This document shows positions 15,065 to 22,860 of a stretch of 49,196 bases of DNA, piece by piece (the first letter of the stretch is position 1; each line of letters starts with the position of its first letter). Under the pieces are notes generated by a model. The model made no database searches and had not been told where the DNA came from. It saw only the letters and a list, made by a program, of their open reading frames with translations. The stretch is from JAICUY01 sp035708065 (GTDB lineage: Bacteria; Chloroflexota; Limnocylindria; QHBO01): contig DASSTC010000077.1 in assembly GCA_035708065.1 (NCBI GenBank), positions 1 to 49,196 on the forward strand, written 5' to 3'. The translations under genes were made by a program, and so were the position numbers.

Positions 15065-15174
15065 GCGCCTCCACGTCGGAGGTGTGTTTCATGTTGAAGG
15101 GCTCCTTTCTGCCGTTCCGCCGGCGCTCGCCGGGCATCGGTACCGCAAGCCCATAGAGAGGAGGAGATCGGCCC
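15065..15174 (+). other. rpsF leader, candidate S6:S18 autoregulatory RNA
   Basis: The ~110-nt leader contains GGGC(ATCGGTACCGCAA)GCCC at 15136-15156 and GC-rich inverted repeats just upstream. An S6:S18-binding leader with a conserved CCG is known before rpsF in several phyla, and CCG strings occur here, but I could not match its consensus fold by eye. Confidence 0.25.
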
Positions 15175-15615
15175 ATGCGCCGTTACGAACTCATGCTTCT
15201 GCTCCGCCCGGACCTGGAGGACGACAAGCTCCAGTCGGCGGTAGAGAAGGTCACGCGCGCCATCGTCAATGGTGGCGGCAGCCTCAGCAAGGTCTCGCCG
15301 TGGGGCAAGCGCCGCCTGGCGTACGACATCCAGAACTTCCGCGAGGCCTCCTACTTCCTCATCCATTTCGACATCGAGCCGTCGGCGGTGCGCGAGATCG
15401 AGCGCGGCATGCTGATCAGCGAGGAGATCCTGCGGCACCTGGTCACGCTCCTCGAGGAGCGTCCGGGGACGGCCGACGAGCAGGGCGACCTCGCGCCCGA
15501 GGTCGACGAGGAGGAGCGGACGGCGCCGGAGCCGCAGCCCGAGCCGGCTGACGAGGCGGCGAATGCCGAAGAGCCGGAGGCCGCCGAGGCCGAGCCGGCG
15601 ACGAGCGGATCGTAA
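15175..15615 (+). CDS. rpsF: 30S ribosomal protein S6
   Basis: Central-domain small-subunit protein that binds 16S rRNA together with S18. The 146-residue sequence starts MRRYELMLLLRPDLEDD and contains the S6 core motifs GGGSLSKVSPWGKRRLAYDI and SYFLIHFDIEPSAV. The core ends near residue 100; the last ~45 residues form an acidic Glu/Pro/Ala extension, a common but variable feature. GAGAGGAGGAGA upstream gives a strong ribosome site for ATG 15175. It heads the conserved rpsF-ssb-rpsR operon. Confidence 0.97.
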   Translation: MRRYELMLLLRPDLEDDKLQSAVEKVTRAIVNGGGSLSKVSPWGKRRLAYDIQNFREASYFLIHFDIEPSAVREIERGMLISEEILRHLVTLLEERPGTADEQGDLAPEVDEEERTAPEPQPEPADEAANAEEPEAAEAEPATSGS

Positions 15616-15637
15616 GCTCGAGGAAGGGTCGATACAG

Positions 15638-16087
15638 ATGACGCTCAACAAGATGATGATCATCGGCAATCTCGGCGCGGACCCGGAGCTGCGCTACACG
15701 CCGAGTGGCAAGGCGGTCACCAACCTCCGCGTCGCCGTCAACGACCGCAGCCGGGGTGCGGACGGGGAGTGGACCGAGGAGACGATGTGGATCGGCGTCG
15801 AGGTCTGGGAGCAGCAGGCCGAGCGCCTCGCCGAGCAGCTGCGCAAGGGCAACAAGATCTACGCCGAGGGCCAGCTGCGGGCACGCGAGTTCGAAGGACG
15901 TGACGGCCAGAAGCGAACCGCGCTCGAGCTGCGCTTCGCGCGCGTCGTGAACCTCGAGCGCCGCAGCCGCGACGACGAGAGCTTCGGCGGCGACCAGCAG
16001 TTCCGCTCCGCCCCGACCGGCAGCGGCTCGGCGCCCGCGTCCGGGGCGTCGAACACCGCCATGGACGTCGACGACATTCCGTTCTAG
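15638..16087 (+). CDS. ssb: Single-stranded DNA-binding protein
   Basis: Binds single-stranded DNA during replication, recombination and repair. The 149-residue protein has an N-terminal OB fold (LNKMMIIGNLGADPELRYTP to about residue 105, including VNDRSRG and EGQLRAREF), a Gly/Ser/Ala linker, and the protein-interaction tip DVDDIPF. The ATG at 15638 follows AGGAAGGG (15621-15628). A longer open frame begins inside rpsF but the family start MTLNKM and the ribosome site decide for 15638. Lies 22 bp after rpsF. Confidence 0.97.
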   Translation: MTLNKMMIIGNLGADPELRYTPSGKAVTNLRVAVNDRSRGADGEWTEETMWIGVEVWEQQAERLAEQLRKGNKIYAEGQLRAREFEGRDGQKRTALELRFARVVNLERRSRDDESFGGDQQFRSAPTGSGSAPASGASNTAMDVDDIPF

Positions 16088-16112
16088 CAACCAGGAGCAC
16101 GAGACCAACCCG

Positions 16113-16382
16113 ATGGCAAGTCCACGAACCCGCCGCGACACGGCGGACTACTACCGCGACCGGCGCCGCCGCAAGGTGTGCAACTTCTGCGTCGACAAGG
16201 CGGAGTCGATCGACTACAAGGAGGTCAACCGCCTGCGCCGCTACCTGAGCGAGCGGGCGAAGATCGAGCCGCGACGCAAGACGGGCACCTGCGCCCGCCA
16301 CCAGCGCATGCTGACCGTTGCCCTGAAGCGAGCGCGGCAGGTCGCGCTGCTGCCCTACGCTCCGCAGCACCTCCGTCCCTGA
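16113..16382 (+). CDS. rpsR: 30S ribosomal protein S18
   Basis: Small-subunit protein, partner of S6. The 89-residue product has the S18 core: RRRRKVCNFCVDKAESIDYK, VNRLRRYLSERAKIEPRR, TGTCARHQR and the end KRARQVALLPYAP. It carries a CxxC pair plus a third Cys. ATG 16113 is 25 bp after ssb; AGGAGCACG upstream gives the ribosome site. A GC-rich hairpin 8 bp past the stop probably ends the operon. Confidence 0.97.
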   Translation: MASPRTRRDTADYYRDRRRRKVCNFCVDKAESIDYKEVNRLRRYLSERAKIEPRRKTGTCARHQRMLTVALKRARQVALLPYAPQHLRP

Positions 16383-16390
16383 CGAAGTGA

Positions 16391-16417
16391 GGCCGGCACC
16401 CCGAGCGGGCGCCGGCC
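16391..16417 (+). terminator. Hairpin terminator after rpsR
   Basis: A 7-bp perfect stem (GGCCGGC 16391-16397, GCCGGCC 16411-16417) with an inner CCC/GGG pairing in the loop. Only scattered T residues follow, so termination may be incomplete; TauE begins 10 bp later. Confidence 0.5.
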
Positions 16418-16427
16418 ATCGTCGTTG

Positions 16428-17234
16428 ATGGGCATCGACCTGCTGCTCGCCGCCGCCGGGCTGTCGGCGGGACTGTTCGGCGCGCTGCTTGGCCTGGGCG
16501 GCGGGATCCTGATCGTTCCGCTGCTGACCTTGGCGTTCGGCTATCCGCTGACCACGGCGGTGGCCACCAGCCTGGTGTGCGTCATCGCCACGTCGACCGG
16601 CGCGGCTGCGCGCAACGTGCGCACCGGCCGCGCCGACGTCCGGCTGGGCCTGACCCTCGAGAGCGGCACCGTCATCGGTGCCCTGACCGGCGGCATCGTG
16701 GCGGGATTCCTGCCCGAACGGGTGCTGGCCGGGCTCTTCGCGGTGCTGATGCTGTACACCGCGATCAACATGGCGCGCGGCCTGCGCCGGCCGGCACCCG
16801 AGGCCGGAGCGGTCGAGGAGCTCGATGCGTCCGCGCCCGATGGCCCCGATGCGCCGCCCTACCGCAACCATCGGCTGGCGCCGGCGCTGGCCGGGTCGTT
16901 CGTGGCGGGCAACGTGTCCGGACTGCTCGGCATCGGCGGCGGAGCGATCAAGGTGCCGCTGGTGCACCTGGTCATGGGCGCCCCGATCGGCATCGCCGTG
17001 GCCACGAGCAACTTCATCATCGGCGTCACGGCCGCCGCCGGCGCGTATGCCTACCTCATCCGTGGCGACGTGGATCCGGGAATCACCGGGCCGGTCGTCC
17101 TGGGCGTCGCCGCCGGCGCGACGCTCGGTGCGCGGCTCGGTGAGCACATCAACCCCCGGTGGCTGGCGATCCTGTTCCTGTTCGTCGTGCTCTACGTCGC
17201 GGTGCAGATGGCGATTCGGGCGATCGGCCCGTGA
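16428..17234 (+). CDS. TauE/SafE family membrane permease
   Basis: TauE/SafE proteins are membrane transporters associated with small sulfonated or organic anions (sulfite, sulfoacetate); the substrate here is unknown. The 268-residue protein has about eight predicted helices in two repeated halves, each starting with a glycine-rich motif: GALLGLGGGILIVPLL near residue 20 and SGLLGIGGGAIKVPLV near residue 165. The acidic loop near residue 130 (EAGAVEELDASAPDGPDA) is variable. ATG 16428 was preferred to the in-frame TTG one codon upstream. The stop overlaps the DUF1634 start by 4 bp, a pairing often seen for TauE proteins. Confidence 0.88.
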   Translation: MGIDLLLAAAGLSAGLFGALLGLGGGILIVPLLTLAFGYPLTTAVATSLVCVIATSTGAAARNVRTGRADVRLGLTLESGTVIGALTGGIVAGFLPERVLAGLFAVLMLYTAINMARGLRRPAPEAGAVEELDASAPDGPDAPPYRNHRLAPALAGSFVAGNVSGLLGIGGGAIKVPLVHLVMGAPIGIAVATSNFIIGVTAAAGAYAYLIRGDVDPGITGPVVLGVAAGATLGARLGEHINPRWLAILFLFVVLYVAVQMAIRAIGP

Positions 17235-17614
17235 CCGGGCGGACAGCGCGAAGGAACGTTCAACCATCAAGCGAGCTTGCGAGCTGGGTGAGCCGCGTGC
17301 TGGCCGTCGGAACGCTGCTCTCGATGGGGATCGTGCTCATCGGCGTTGCGCTGACGCTTGCCGGCGGCGAGGGCGGGCCGTCGGGCACCGACGGCGGCTT
17401 CCTCGTGCAGATCGCGGCGGGCAAACCGGCTAGCATCGTGACGCTCGGCCTGCTGCTGCTCGTGGTGACGCCGGTGGCCGAGCTGGTTGCCGCGCTGGTC
17501 GCGTTCATCAGGGCCGGCGAGCGGCGGTACGTGATCGTCACCTCGGTCGTGCTCGTCCTGCTGGCGGCCGGTGTGCTCACGGCCACGCTCTTCTCGCACG
17601 CGCTCGGAGGGTAG
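17231..17614 (+). CDS. DUF1634 family membrane protein
   Basis: The 127-residue protein has three predicted membrane helices (about 22-44, 66-88 and 98-122) and the DUF1634 features VLAVGTLLSMGIVLIGV and LLLLVVTPVAELVAALVAF. No biochemical role is known; members often follow TauE-like permeases and may be small partner subunits. GTG 17231 overlaps the TauE stop (GTGA), so the two are probably translationally coupled. A longer open frame upstream is inside the TauE gene. Confidence 0.82.
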   Translation: MTGRTARRNVQPSSELASWVSRVLAVGTLLSMGIVLIGVALTLAGGEGGPSGTDGGFLVQIAAGKPASIVTLGLLLLVVTPVAELVAALVAFIRAGERRYVIVTSVVLVLLAAGVLTATLFSHALGG

Positions 17615-17617
17615 TCG

Positions 17618-18739
17618 TTGGACGTCGTCCTTCTCGTCGGCTCGCTCGGCGTGATCCTGCTCGGTGCCGAGCTGTTCACGAACAGCATCGAGTGGTTCGG
17701 GCACAAGCTCAACCTGGCCGAGGGAGCGGTGGGCAGCGTCCTGGCGGCAGTCGCGACCGCGATGCCCGAGACCCTCATCCCGATCATCGCCATCGCCGGG
17801 CCTGCCCTGCTCGGCGCGTCCGTCGACCAGGCGGCGAGCTCGCACGAGATCGGGGTCGGCGCCATTCTCGGCGCGCCGTTCATGCTCGGCACGCTGGCGA
17901 TGTTCGTGACCGGCATCGGCGTGATCATCTTCGCCAGGCGCGGCCGTCGCGGCACGGACCTGCGTGTCGACCCCAAGGTGCTCGGCCGCGACGTCCTCTT
18001 CTTTCTCATCTCCTACGCGCTCGCCATCAGCGTCGCCCTTCTGCCGGCCGAGCTCCACGGGCTGAAGTGGATCGTCGCCGCGGTGCTGGTGGTGATGTAC
18101 CTGTTCTACGTGCGCGCCCACTTCGCCGACGACGCGGGCGAGACCGATCCGGACGAGCTCAACCAGCTGCACCTGACGCGCATCCCGGGCATGGCCACGA
18201 CCGCCACGATCGACTTCGACACGCTCCCCGGTCCGGACGACCCGACCGAGCACGGCGGCGTCCCGCGGATGCGGATCGTCGTGTCGCAGGTGGTGGTGGC
18301 GCTCGCCTGCATCATCCTCGGCGCGCAGGTGTTCATCGGCGCGGTGAGCAGCCTGTCGGGGGTGATCGGGCTCGACCCGCGGATCCTGGCGCTGATCATC
18401 GCCCCGATCGCCACCGAGCTGCCCGAGAAGTTCAACAGCATCCTGTGGGTGCGCAGCGGCAAGGACACGCTGGCGATGGGCAACATCACCGGTGCGATGG
18501 CGTTCCAGAGCAGCGTGCCGGTGGTGATCGGCGTGCTCTTCACCGAGTGGCGCTTCACGCCCGAGGCGGCGCTCTCGTTCGCATCGGCCGGCGCGACGTT
18601 CGTCTCGATGATCCTGATCTTCGGGCTGATGATGCGCAGGGGACGCCTGTCCGCGTGGTCGCTGCTCATCGGCGGCCCGTTCTATGCGCTGTACGTCCTG
18701 GCGGCACTCTTCTTGCCCGGCATATCGGCTGGCCACTGA
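17618..18739 (+). CDS. Sodium/calcium exchanger superfamily membrane protein
   Basis: The 373-residue membrane protein belongs to the CaCA exchanger group. Two inverted alpha repeats carry the cation-binding acidic motifs: ATAMPETLIPIIA (about residues 46-58) and ATELPEKFNSILW (about 265-277). About ten helices are predicted, with a long cytoplasmic loop (residues ~170-215) rich in Asp/Glu/Pro. The usual small residues before the conserved PE differ from well-studied exchangers (ATxxPE rather than GTSLPE), so ion specificity is open. The TTG at 17618 gives the normal family start, 3 bp after the DUF1634 stop, making a three-gene transport operon. A stem-loop follows. Confidence 0.8.
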   Translation: MDVVLLVGSLGVILLGAELFTNSIEWFGHKLNLAEGAVGSVLAAVATAMPETLIPIIAIAGPALLGASVDQAASSHEIGVGAILGAPFMLGTLAMFVTGIGVIIFARRGRRGTDLRVDPKVLGRDVLFFLISYALAISVALLPAELHGLKWIVAAVLVVMYLFYVRAHFADDAGETDPDELNQLHLTRIPGMATTATIDFDTLPGPDDPTEHGGVPRMRIVVSQVVVALACIILGAQVFIGAVSSLSGVIGLDPRILALIIAPIATELPEKFNSILWVRSGKDTLAMGNITGAMAFQSSVPVVIGVLFTEWRFTPEAALSFASAGATFVSMILIFGLMMRRGRLSAWSLLIGGPFYALYVLAALFLPGISAGH

Positions 18740-18752
18740 CACGGTCGAACGG

Positions 18753-18772
18753 CCACCCGCGTCGGCGGGTGG
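18753..18772 (+). terminator. Stem-loop after the transporter operon
   Basis: An 8-bp perfect stem (CCACCCGC/GCGGGTGG) with a 4-nt GTCG loop, 13 bp past the stop. There is no T-run. It separates the transport operon from the ilvE promoter. Confidence 0.45.
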
Positions 18773-18787
18773 AAGCGATCAGGCCGG

Positions 18788-18793
18788 TATACT
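18788..18793 (+). promoter_or_regulatory. -10 element TATACT before ilvE
   Basis: TATACT in a GGTATACTCG context, 72 bp before the ilvE start. No good -35. The ~65-nt leader holds a 7-codon ORF (18849-18872) whose stop overlaps the ilvE start; it has no run of branched-chain codons. Confidence 0.5.
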
Positions 18794-18865
18794 CGACGGT
18801 GCGCCGCTTGGTCGCCGCTGGCCAGCGCCTGTCACGGGTGCTGGCGTGATGACAGGAGACTTGCG

Positions 18866-19825
18866 TTGCTGAAGCAGGAACAACCCGCGGCCACCGCCAC
18901 GAAGGAGCCGACCACCGAGCTGTGGGCGTTCTTCCGCGGCGGGTTCGTGCCGCTGCGTGACGCGAACATCAACGTCATGACCCACGCCTTCAACTACGGC
19001 ACCGCCGTGTTCGAAGGGATCCGTGCCTACTGGAACGCGGAGGAGGAGCAGCTCTACGCGCTCGACCTCATCGCGCATTACGAGCGAATCCGCCAGTCGG
19101 CGAAGCTGCTGCTCATGGACGTCCGCCTGACGCCGGCCGAGCTGGCCGATGCGACCGTCGAGGTGCTCCGCCGCGATCAGCTCCACGAGGACGTCTACAT
19201 CCGACCGATTGTCTACAAGTCGAGCGAGACGATCGGCGTCCGGCTGCACAACCTCGAGGACGACGTGACGATCTTCGCCGTGCCGTTCGGGCAGTACATC
19301 GACACCGACGGCGGGATCCGCGCCCAGGTCAGCTCGTGGCGCCGCACCGACGACAACGCCATCCCGGCGCGAGGGAAGATCACCGGGGCCTACGTCAACG
19401 GCGCGTTCGCCAAGAGCGAGGCGCAGCTGAACGGCTACGATGAGGCGGTGGTGCTCACCGCCGACGGCCACGTCAGCGAGGGCAGCGCCGAGAACCTGTT
19501 CATGGTCCACGAGGGCGCGCTCATCACGCCGCCGACCACCGACAACATCCTGGAGGGGATCACCCGCCGCCGGCTCATGCAGGTCGCCGGTGACCTGGGG
19601 ATCGGCGTGCTGCAGCGCAGCATCGACCGGACCGAGCTGTACACCGCGGACGAGCTGTTCCTGTGCGGCACCGGCGCGCAGATCTCGCCGATCATCGAAG
19701 TCGACCGCCGCACGATCGGGTCCGGGCGCATCGGTCCGATCACCAGGCGGCTGTCGACGACCTACTTCGATGCGGTGCGCGGCAAGGTCGACGCCTACCG
19801 CGGCTGGCTGACGCCGATCTTCTAG
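18866..19825 (+). CDS. ilvE: Branched-chain amino acid aminotransferase
   Basis: PLP enzyme (fold type IV) for the last step of Ile, Val and Leu synthesis or the first step of their breakdown. The 319-residue product shows ATINVxTHAFNYG-like NINVMTHAFNYGTAVFEGIRA, the phosphate/PLP region ending in GKITGAYVN with the Schiff-base Lys, EAVVLTADGHVSEGSAENLF, and the late motif ELFLCGTGAQISPI. The start is TTG 18866 with CAGGAGAC just upstream; no in-frame ATG lies nearby before the conserved region, so the first ~15 residues are uncertain. D-amino-acid transaminase is a less likely alternative. It is followed by a glycosyltransferase gene. Confidence 0.92.
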   Translation: MLKQEQPAATATKEPTTELWAFFRGGFVPLRDANINVMTHAFNYGTAVFEGIRAYWNAEEEQLYALDLIAHYERIRQSAKLLLMDVRLTPAELADATVEVLRRDQLHEDVYIRPIVYKSSETIGVRLHNLEDDVTIFAVPFGQYIDTDGGIRAQVSSWRRTDDNAIPARGKITGAYVNGAFAKSEAQLNGYDEAVVLTADGHVSEGSAENLFMVHEGALITPPTTDNILEGITRRRLMQVAGDLGIGVLQRSIDRTELYTADELFLCGTGAQISPIIEVDRRTIGSGRIGPITRRLSTTYFDAVRGKVDAYRGWLTPIF

Positions 19826-19882
19826 GAAGCACGCGCCGGCACCCGCTCGGCCCGGGCGCGGTCCGTGCCGAGCAGGGAGCCG

Positions 19883-21406
19883 ATGGTCGAAGCGCGCAAC
19901 GAGGACCGCTACCGCTGGCTGCAGCGGCTGCTCGAGATGGTGCCCGGCCTCGTCAGCTGGGCGATCATCATCGGGCCGATCTGGCTGAGCTTCAGCTATC
20001 CCTGGCTGGTCGCCTACTTCGTGCTGAGCTTTGATTTCTACTGGCTCTGCCGGGCGCTGTGGTTCGCCGGCGCGGTGGTGATCGCCTTTCGTCGCATCCG
20101 CCGCGTGGTCGGGCAGGATTGGACGGCCCGGTTGGCGAGCCTCGACGAGGTGCCGCAGCTCGAGCCGGGGCGTCCGGCGCCGCGTGCCGGCGAGTACGTC
20201 CACCTTGCGCTGATCCCGACCTACACCGAGTCGCTCGACAAGCTGCGGCACACCGTGCGCGCCCTGGCTGAGGCGGAGTGGCCGGCCGAGCGCAAGATCT
20301 GCGCGATCATCACCCGCGAGACCGATGAGGGCGGCATCGCCAACGTCGCCGCGCTGCGCGACGAGTTCGGTGCGGCATTCGCCGAGTTCATCCACATCCT
20401 CGATCCGCTGGAGCCGGGGATCGTCATCGGCAAGTCGAGCGCGATGGCGTGGGGCGGCCGCTACCTGTACCGCCTGCTGGTCCACGAGCGCGGGATGGAC
20501 CCATCGCGGATCCTGGTCACCGACCTCGACGCCGACTACCGCGTGCATCGGCAGTACTTCACCTACCTGACCTGGACGCATCTCGCCGATGCGAACCGCG
20601 AGACGCAGCTCTACCAGCCGATCCCGTACTTCCACAACAACATCTGGCAGGCGCCGGTGCTGCTCCGCCTGTTCGCCGCGGTGCTGACGCAGCTGCAGAT
20701 GTGGCGCAGCGTGCTGCCGGAGAAGCTCCAGAGCTTCGGCTCGTACTCCACCACGCTGAAGCTGATCCACGAGGTCGGCTACTGGGCGACCGATGCGATC
20801 CCCGAGGACAGCCGATTCTACTGGAAGAGCTATTTCACCTACGGCGACCGCTTCCGCGCCGTCCCGCTCTTCATCCCGATCTACGGCGACGCGGTCCGCG
20901 CGCGTTCGTATTGGCGCTCCCTGGCGACGCAGTACATGCAGGCGCGCCGCTGGGCCTGGGGCGTGACCGACATTCCCTACGTCGTGCAGAACGCCTTCCG
21001 GCATTCCGAGATCCCGCTCAGCTCGCGCATCTGGCGCGTGCTCAATCTCTTCGGCGAGCACATCAACTGGGCGATCGCGCCGTTCGTGATCATGTTCGGC
21101 GCCACGGTTCCGCTGCTCATCAACCCGGCGTTCGCCGAGACGACGCTGGGCCAGAACCTGCCGCTGTACGCTTCGACGATGCTGAGCATCGGCCTGGTCG
21201 CGCTCATCGTGCTGATCTGGGTGGAGTACAGCATCGTGCCGCCGCGTCCCGCGGGCTGGGGGCTGCTGACGCGGGTCATCAGCTACGTCCAGTGGATCGG
21301 GTTGCCCTTCGTCGGCATCTTCTTCAGCAACCTGCCGGCCCTGGACGCGCAGACGCGGCTGCTCACCGGTCGCTACCTGGAATACCGGGTCACCGAAAAG
21401 GCCTAG
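19883..21406 (+). CDS. Membrane glycosyltransferase, family 2 / cellulose-synthase-like
   Basis: Predicted processive-type GT-A transferase of 507 residues. Two N-terminal membrane helices (about 25-70) precede the catalytic domain beginning LALIPTYTESLDKL. The nucleotide-sugar/metal motif is DLDAD (214-218), the probable catalytic-base region is AIPEDSRF (about 305-312), and QARRWAWG (353-360) matches the Q(R/Q)xRW acceptor-site motif. About four membrane helices follow (400-500). The donor sugar and product are unknown; an envelope glycolipid or polysaccharide is likely. ATG 19883 follows AGGGAG; an in-frame GTG at 19865 is an alternative. It is 4 bp before an unknown membrane protein gene, probably its partner. 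Confidence 0.78.
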   Translation: MVEARNEDRYRWLQRLLEMVPGLVSWAIIIGPIWLSFSYPWLVAYFVLSFDFYWLCRALWFAGAVVIAFRRIRRVVGQDWTARLASLDEVPQLEPGRPAPRAGEYVHLALIPTYTESLDKLRHTVRALAEAEWPAERKICAIITRETDEGGIANVAALRDEFGAAFAEFIHILDPLEPGIVIGKSSAMAWGGRYLYRLLVHERGMDPSRILVTDLDADYRVHRQYFTYLTWTHLADANRETQLYQPIPYFHNNIWQAPVLLRLFAAVLTQLQMWRSVLPEKLQSFGSYSTTLKLIHEVGYWATDAIPEDSRFYWKSYFTYGDRFRAVPLFIPIYGDAVRARSYWRSLATQYMQARRWAWGVTDIPYVVQNAFRHSEIPLSSRIWRVLNLFGEHINWAIAPFVIMFGATVPLLINPAFAETTLGQNLPLYASTMLSIGLVALIVLIWVEYSIVPPRPAGWGLLTRVISYVQWIGLPFVGIFFSNLPALDAQTRLLTGRYLEYRVTEKA

Positions 21407-21410
21407 ACCG

Positions 21411-22514
21411 ATGCCCGACGAGACGGTGCCGATCGCGCGCGTCCCGCTCGCCCGGGCCCCCCGACGCCTCGTCGCCGCGCCGCTGGTCGCGATCGTCGTC
21501 GGCGCCGCCGCCGCAGTCCTCGGCGGGTTGCTCGGCGGCCTGGCCGGCATCGCCCTCGTCGTCGCCGGTGCCTTGACGGTCCTGCTCGCGGCGTGGCTCG
21601 GGCTCGTGCTGCTCACGATCCGGCTCGATGTCGACGTGTCGTCCGTGCGCGTCAGCTGGCTTGGCGGCGAGCGGCGCCACGCCCTCGTCCGCGGCCCGGT
21701 CACGCGCGTCGCGCTCGAGGGGCCGCAGGCCGCCGCACTTCACGCCCGGTTCGGCGCGTTCGGCTGGATCCTCGGCCGCGCCACGTTGCGCGGCGACGAG
21801 CGGATCGAGATCGTGCGCCTGGCGCCGACACCGTCGCTGATCCTGGTGCCGACCGAGGGCGTTCGACTGGCGATCGCGCCGCGGTCCGAGGGCGACCTGA
21901 TCGCCGCGCTGACCGCCGCGGCCCGCGTCCAGCAGCGCCTCGACGCCGCGAGGCCCCGCGTAACGCTGCCGGTCGTGCCGACACACATCGAGCGCCCGCC
22001 GGCACGGCTGCCGGCACTCCCGGAGCCGGCCGAGCCGGCGCCGCGAGCCCTGACCGGGATCGAGCGGGTCGAGCTGGAGGAACGCCTCGCCGCGCAGCGC
22101 GCCGCCGCGCTCGCCGCGGCCGAGGCCGAGCGGCGGGCCCAGGAGGAAGCGCGAGCGGCCGCCGCTGCGGCACCGCCCGTCCCGATGCGCCGCGAACGGC
22201 GCCACATCCCGGTGCCGCGTCCGCGCGTCGCGCGGCCGGCCTGGACGAAGCCGTCGCGCGCGGTGCTCGCGCCGCTGGCCGTCATGCTCGTGCCGCTGAT
22301 CGGGGCAGCGATCGCCTGGGGCGCCGCGGTGGTCAGCGGGCAGGACCGGGCGGCATCGGTCCAGAACCTGGTGCTGGCGCTGGTGCTGGCCGGTCCGGGC
22401 GCAACGCTGGCCGCCATCGCGGTTCGCTTGTGGCGGCCGCGGCTTGTTCCGCTGATCGTGGGCAGCGCGCTGTTCGCGCTGGTGCTGGTCGGCGGCTCGC
22501 TGGTCCCGCGCTGA
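21411..22514 (+). CDS. Unknown membrane protein, possible bacterial PH-like domain
   Basis: I do not recognise this 367-residue protein. It has two N-terminal helices (about 20-70), then a beta-rich soluble stretch (VDVSSVRVSWLGGERRHAL, IEIVRLAPTPSLILVPTEG) that looks like a membrane-linked bacterial PH/YdbT-type domain. A charged Ala/Glu/Arg coiled coil follows (about 215-250), then a Pro/Arg linker and three C-terminal helices (about 282-362). The start ATG 21411 is 4 bp after the glycosyltransferase stop, again as ACCGATG. Tight coupling to the transferase suggests a scaffold or export role; that is inference. Confidence 0.65.
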   Translation: MPDETVPIARVPLARAPRRLVAAPLVAIVVGAAAAVLGGLLGGLAGIALVVAGALTVLLAAWLGLVLLTIRLDVDVSSVRVSWLGGERRHALVRGPVTRVALEGPQAAALHARFGAFGWILGRATLRGDERIEIVRLAPTPSLILVPTEGVRLAIAPRSEGDLIAALTAAARVQQRLDAARPRVTLPVVPTHIERPPARLPALPEPAEPAPRALTGIERVELEERLAAQRAAALAAAEAERRAQEEARAAAAAAPPVPMRRERRHIPVPRPRVARPAWTKPSRAVLAPLAVMLVPLIGAAIAWGAAVVSGQDRAASVQNLVLALVLAGPGATLAAIAVRLWRPRLVPLIVGSALFALVLVGGSLVPR

Positions 22515-22515
22515 A

Positions 22516-22544
22516 TTGACACCGCGGCGGCGCGCTGCGACGAT
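22516..22544 (+). promoter_or_regulatory. Promoter of the ileS T-box leader
   Basis: A perfect -35 TTGACA (22516-22521), 17-bp spacer and weak -10 GACGAT (22539-22544). It begins right after the preceding stop codon, and transcription would start near 22551. Confidence 0.5.
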
Positions 22545-22550
22545 CGGTCG

Positions 22551-22848
22551 CACAACAGCACAGCGGCAGCGACGGAGACAGCGCTCGACGTCGAACGCGA
22601 GCCAGGAGCGAGCCCGGACGGTGGAAGCGGGCGGCATCGCGACGACGAGCCATCACTCCCGAGCCGGAGGCGCCAAGCGGCGAAGGCCGTGCGTAACGCC
22701 TCCCGGGAACGCCACCCGATAGCAGCGGCGGCGCCATCGGCCTTCGAAGGCAGGCCCGTGGTGCGAGGAGTGGACCGAGCGGCATCGGTCAAGCGCGGGT
22801 GGTACCGCGGGAAGCCAATTCCCGTCCCGGATGTGGGACGGGTTTTTT
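22551..22848 (+). promoter_or_regulatory. T-box riboswitch controlling ileS (tRNA-Ile sensing)
   Basis: This fills the 346-bp gene-free stretch before ileS. The T-box core GGGTGGTACCGCGG is at 22797-22810; the UGGU (22800-22803) would pair with the ACCA end of uncharged tRNA, and its last U matches the A discriminator of tRNA-Ile. Stem III (GACCGA/TCGGTC) is at 22773-22790. The apical stem I region with AG-bulge/distal-loop features (AGCGAGCC ... GGTGGAAG) is at 22607-22627. The best specifier codon is ATC at 22652-22654, before ACTCCCGAGCC; ATC at 22636 is a weaker option. Low charged tRNA-Ile should favour the antiterminator and raise ileS expression. Confidence 0.9.
22821..22848 (+). terminator. 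T-box intrinsic terminator
   Basis: An 8-bp stem (CCCGTCCC 22821-22828, GGGACGGG 22835-22842), 6-nt loop and six T residues (22843-22848). This identifies the riboswitch as the transcription-attenuating class, unlike the translational ileS T-boxes of Actinobacteria. Confidence 0.9.
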
Positions 22849-22860
22849 GTTGGAGTGAGC

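Noticed and set aside
18849..18872. Seven-codon ORF before ilvE as a leader-peptide attenuator
   Set aside because: It has no cluster of Ile, Val or Leu codons and no terminator/antiterminator pairing, so classical attenuation is not supported.
18779..21703. 974-codon open frame on the minus strand
   Set aside because: It is antisense to ilvE, the glycosyltransferase and part of the next gene, all with clear family motifs or coupling. Its product is low-complexity Arg/Asp/Gly/Ala sequence, typical of the mirror frame in G+C-rich DNA.
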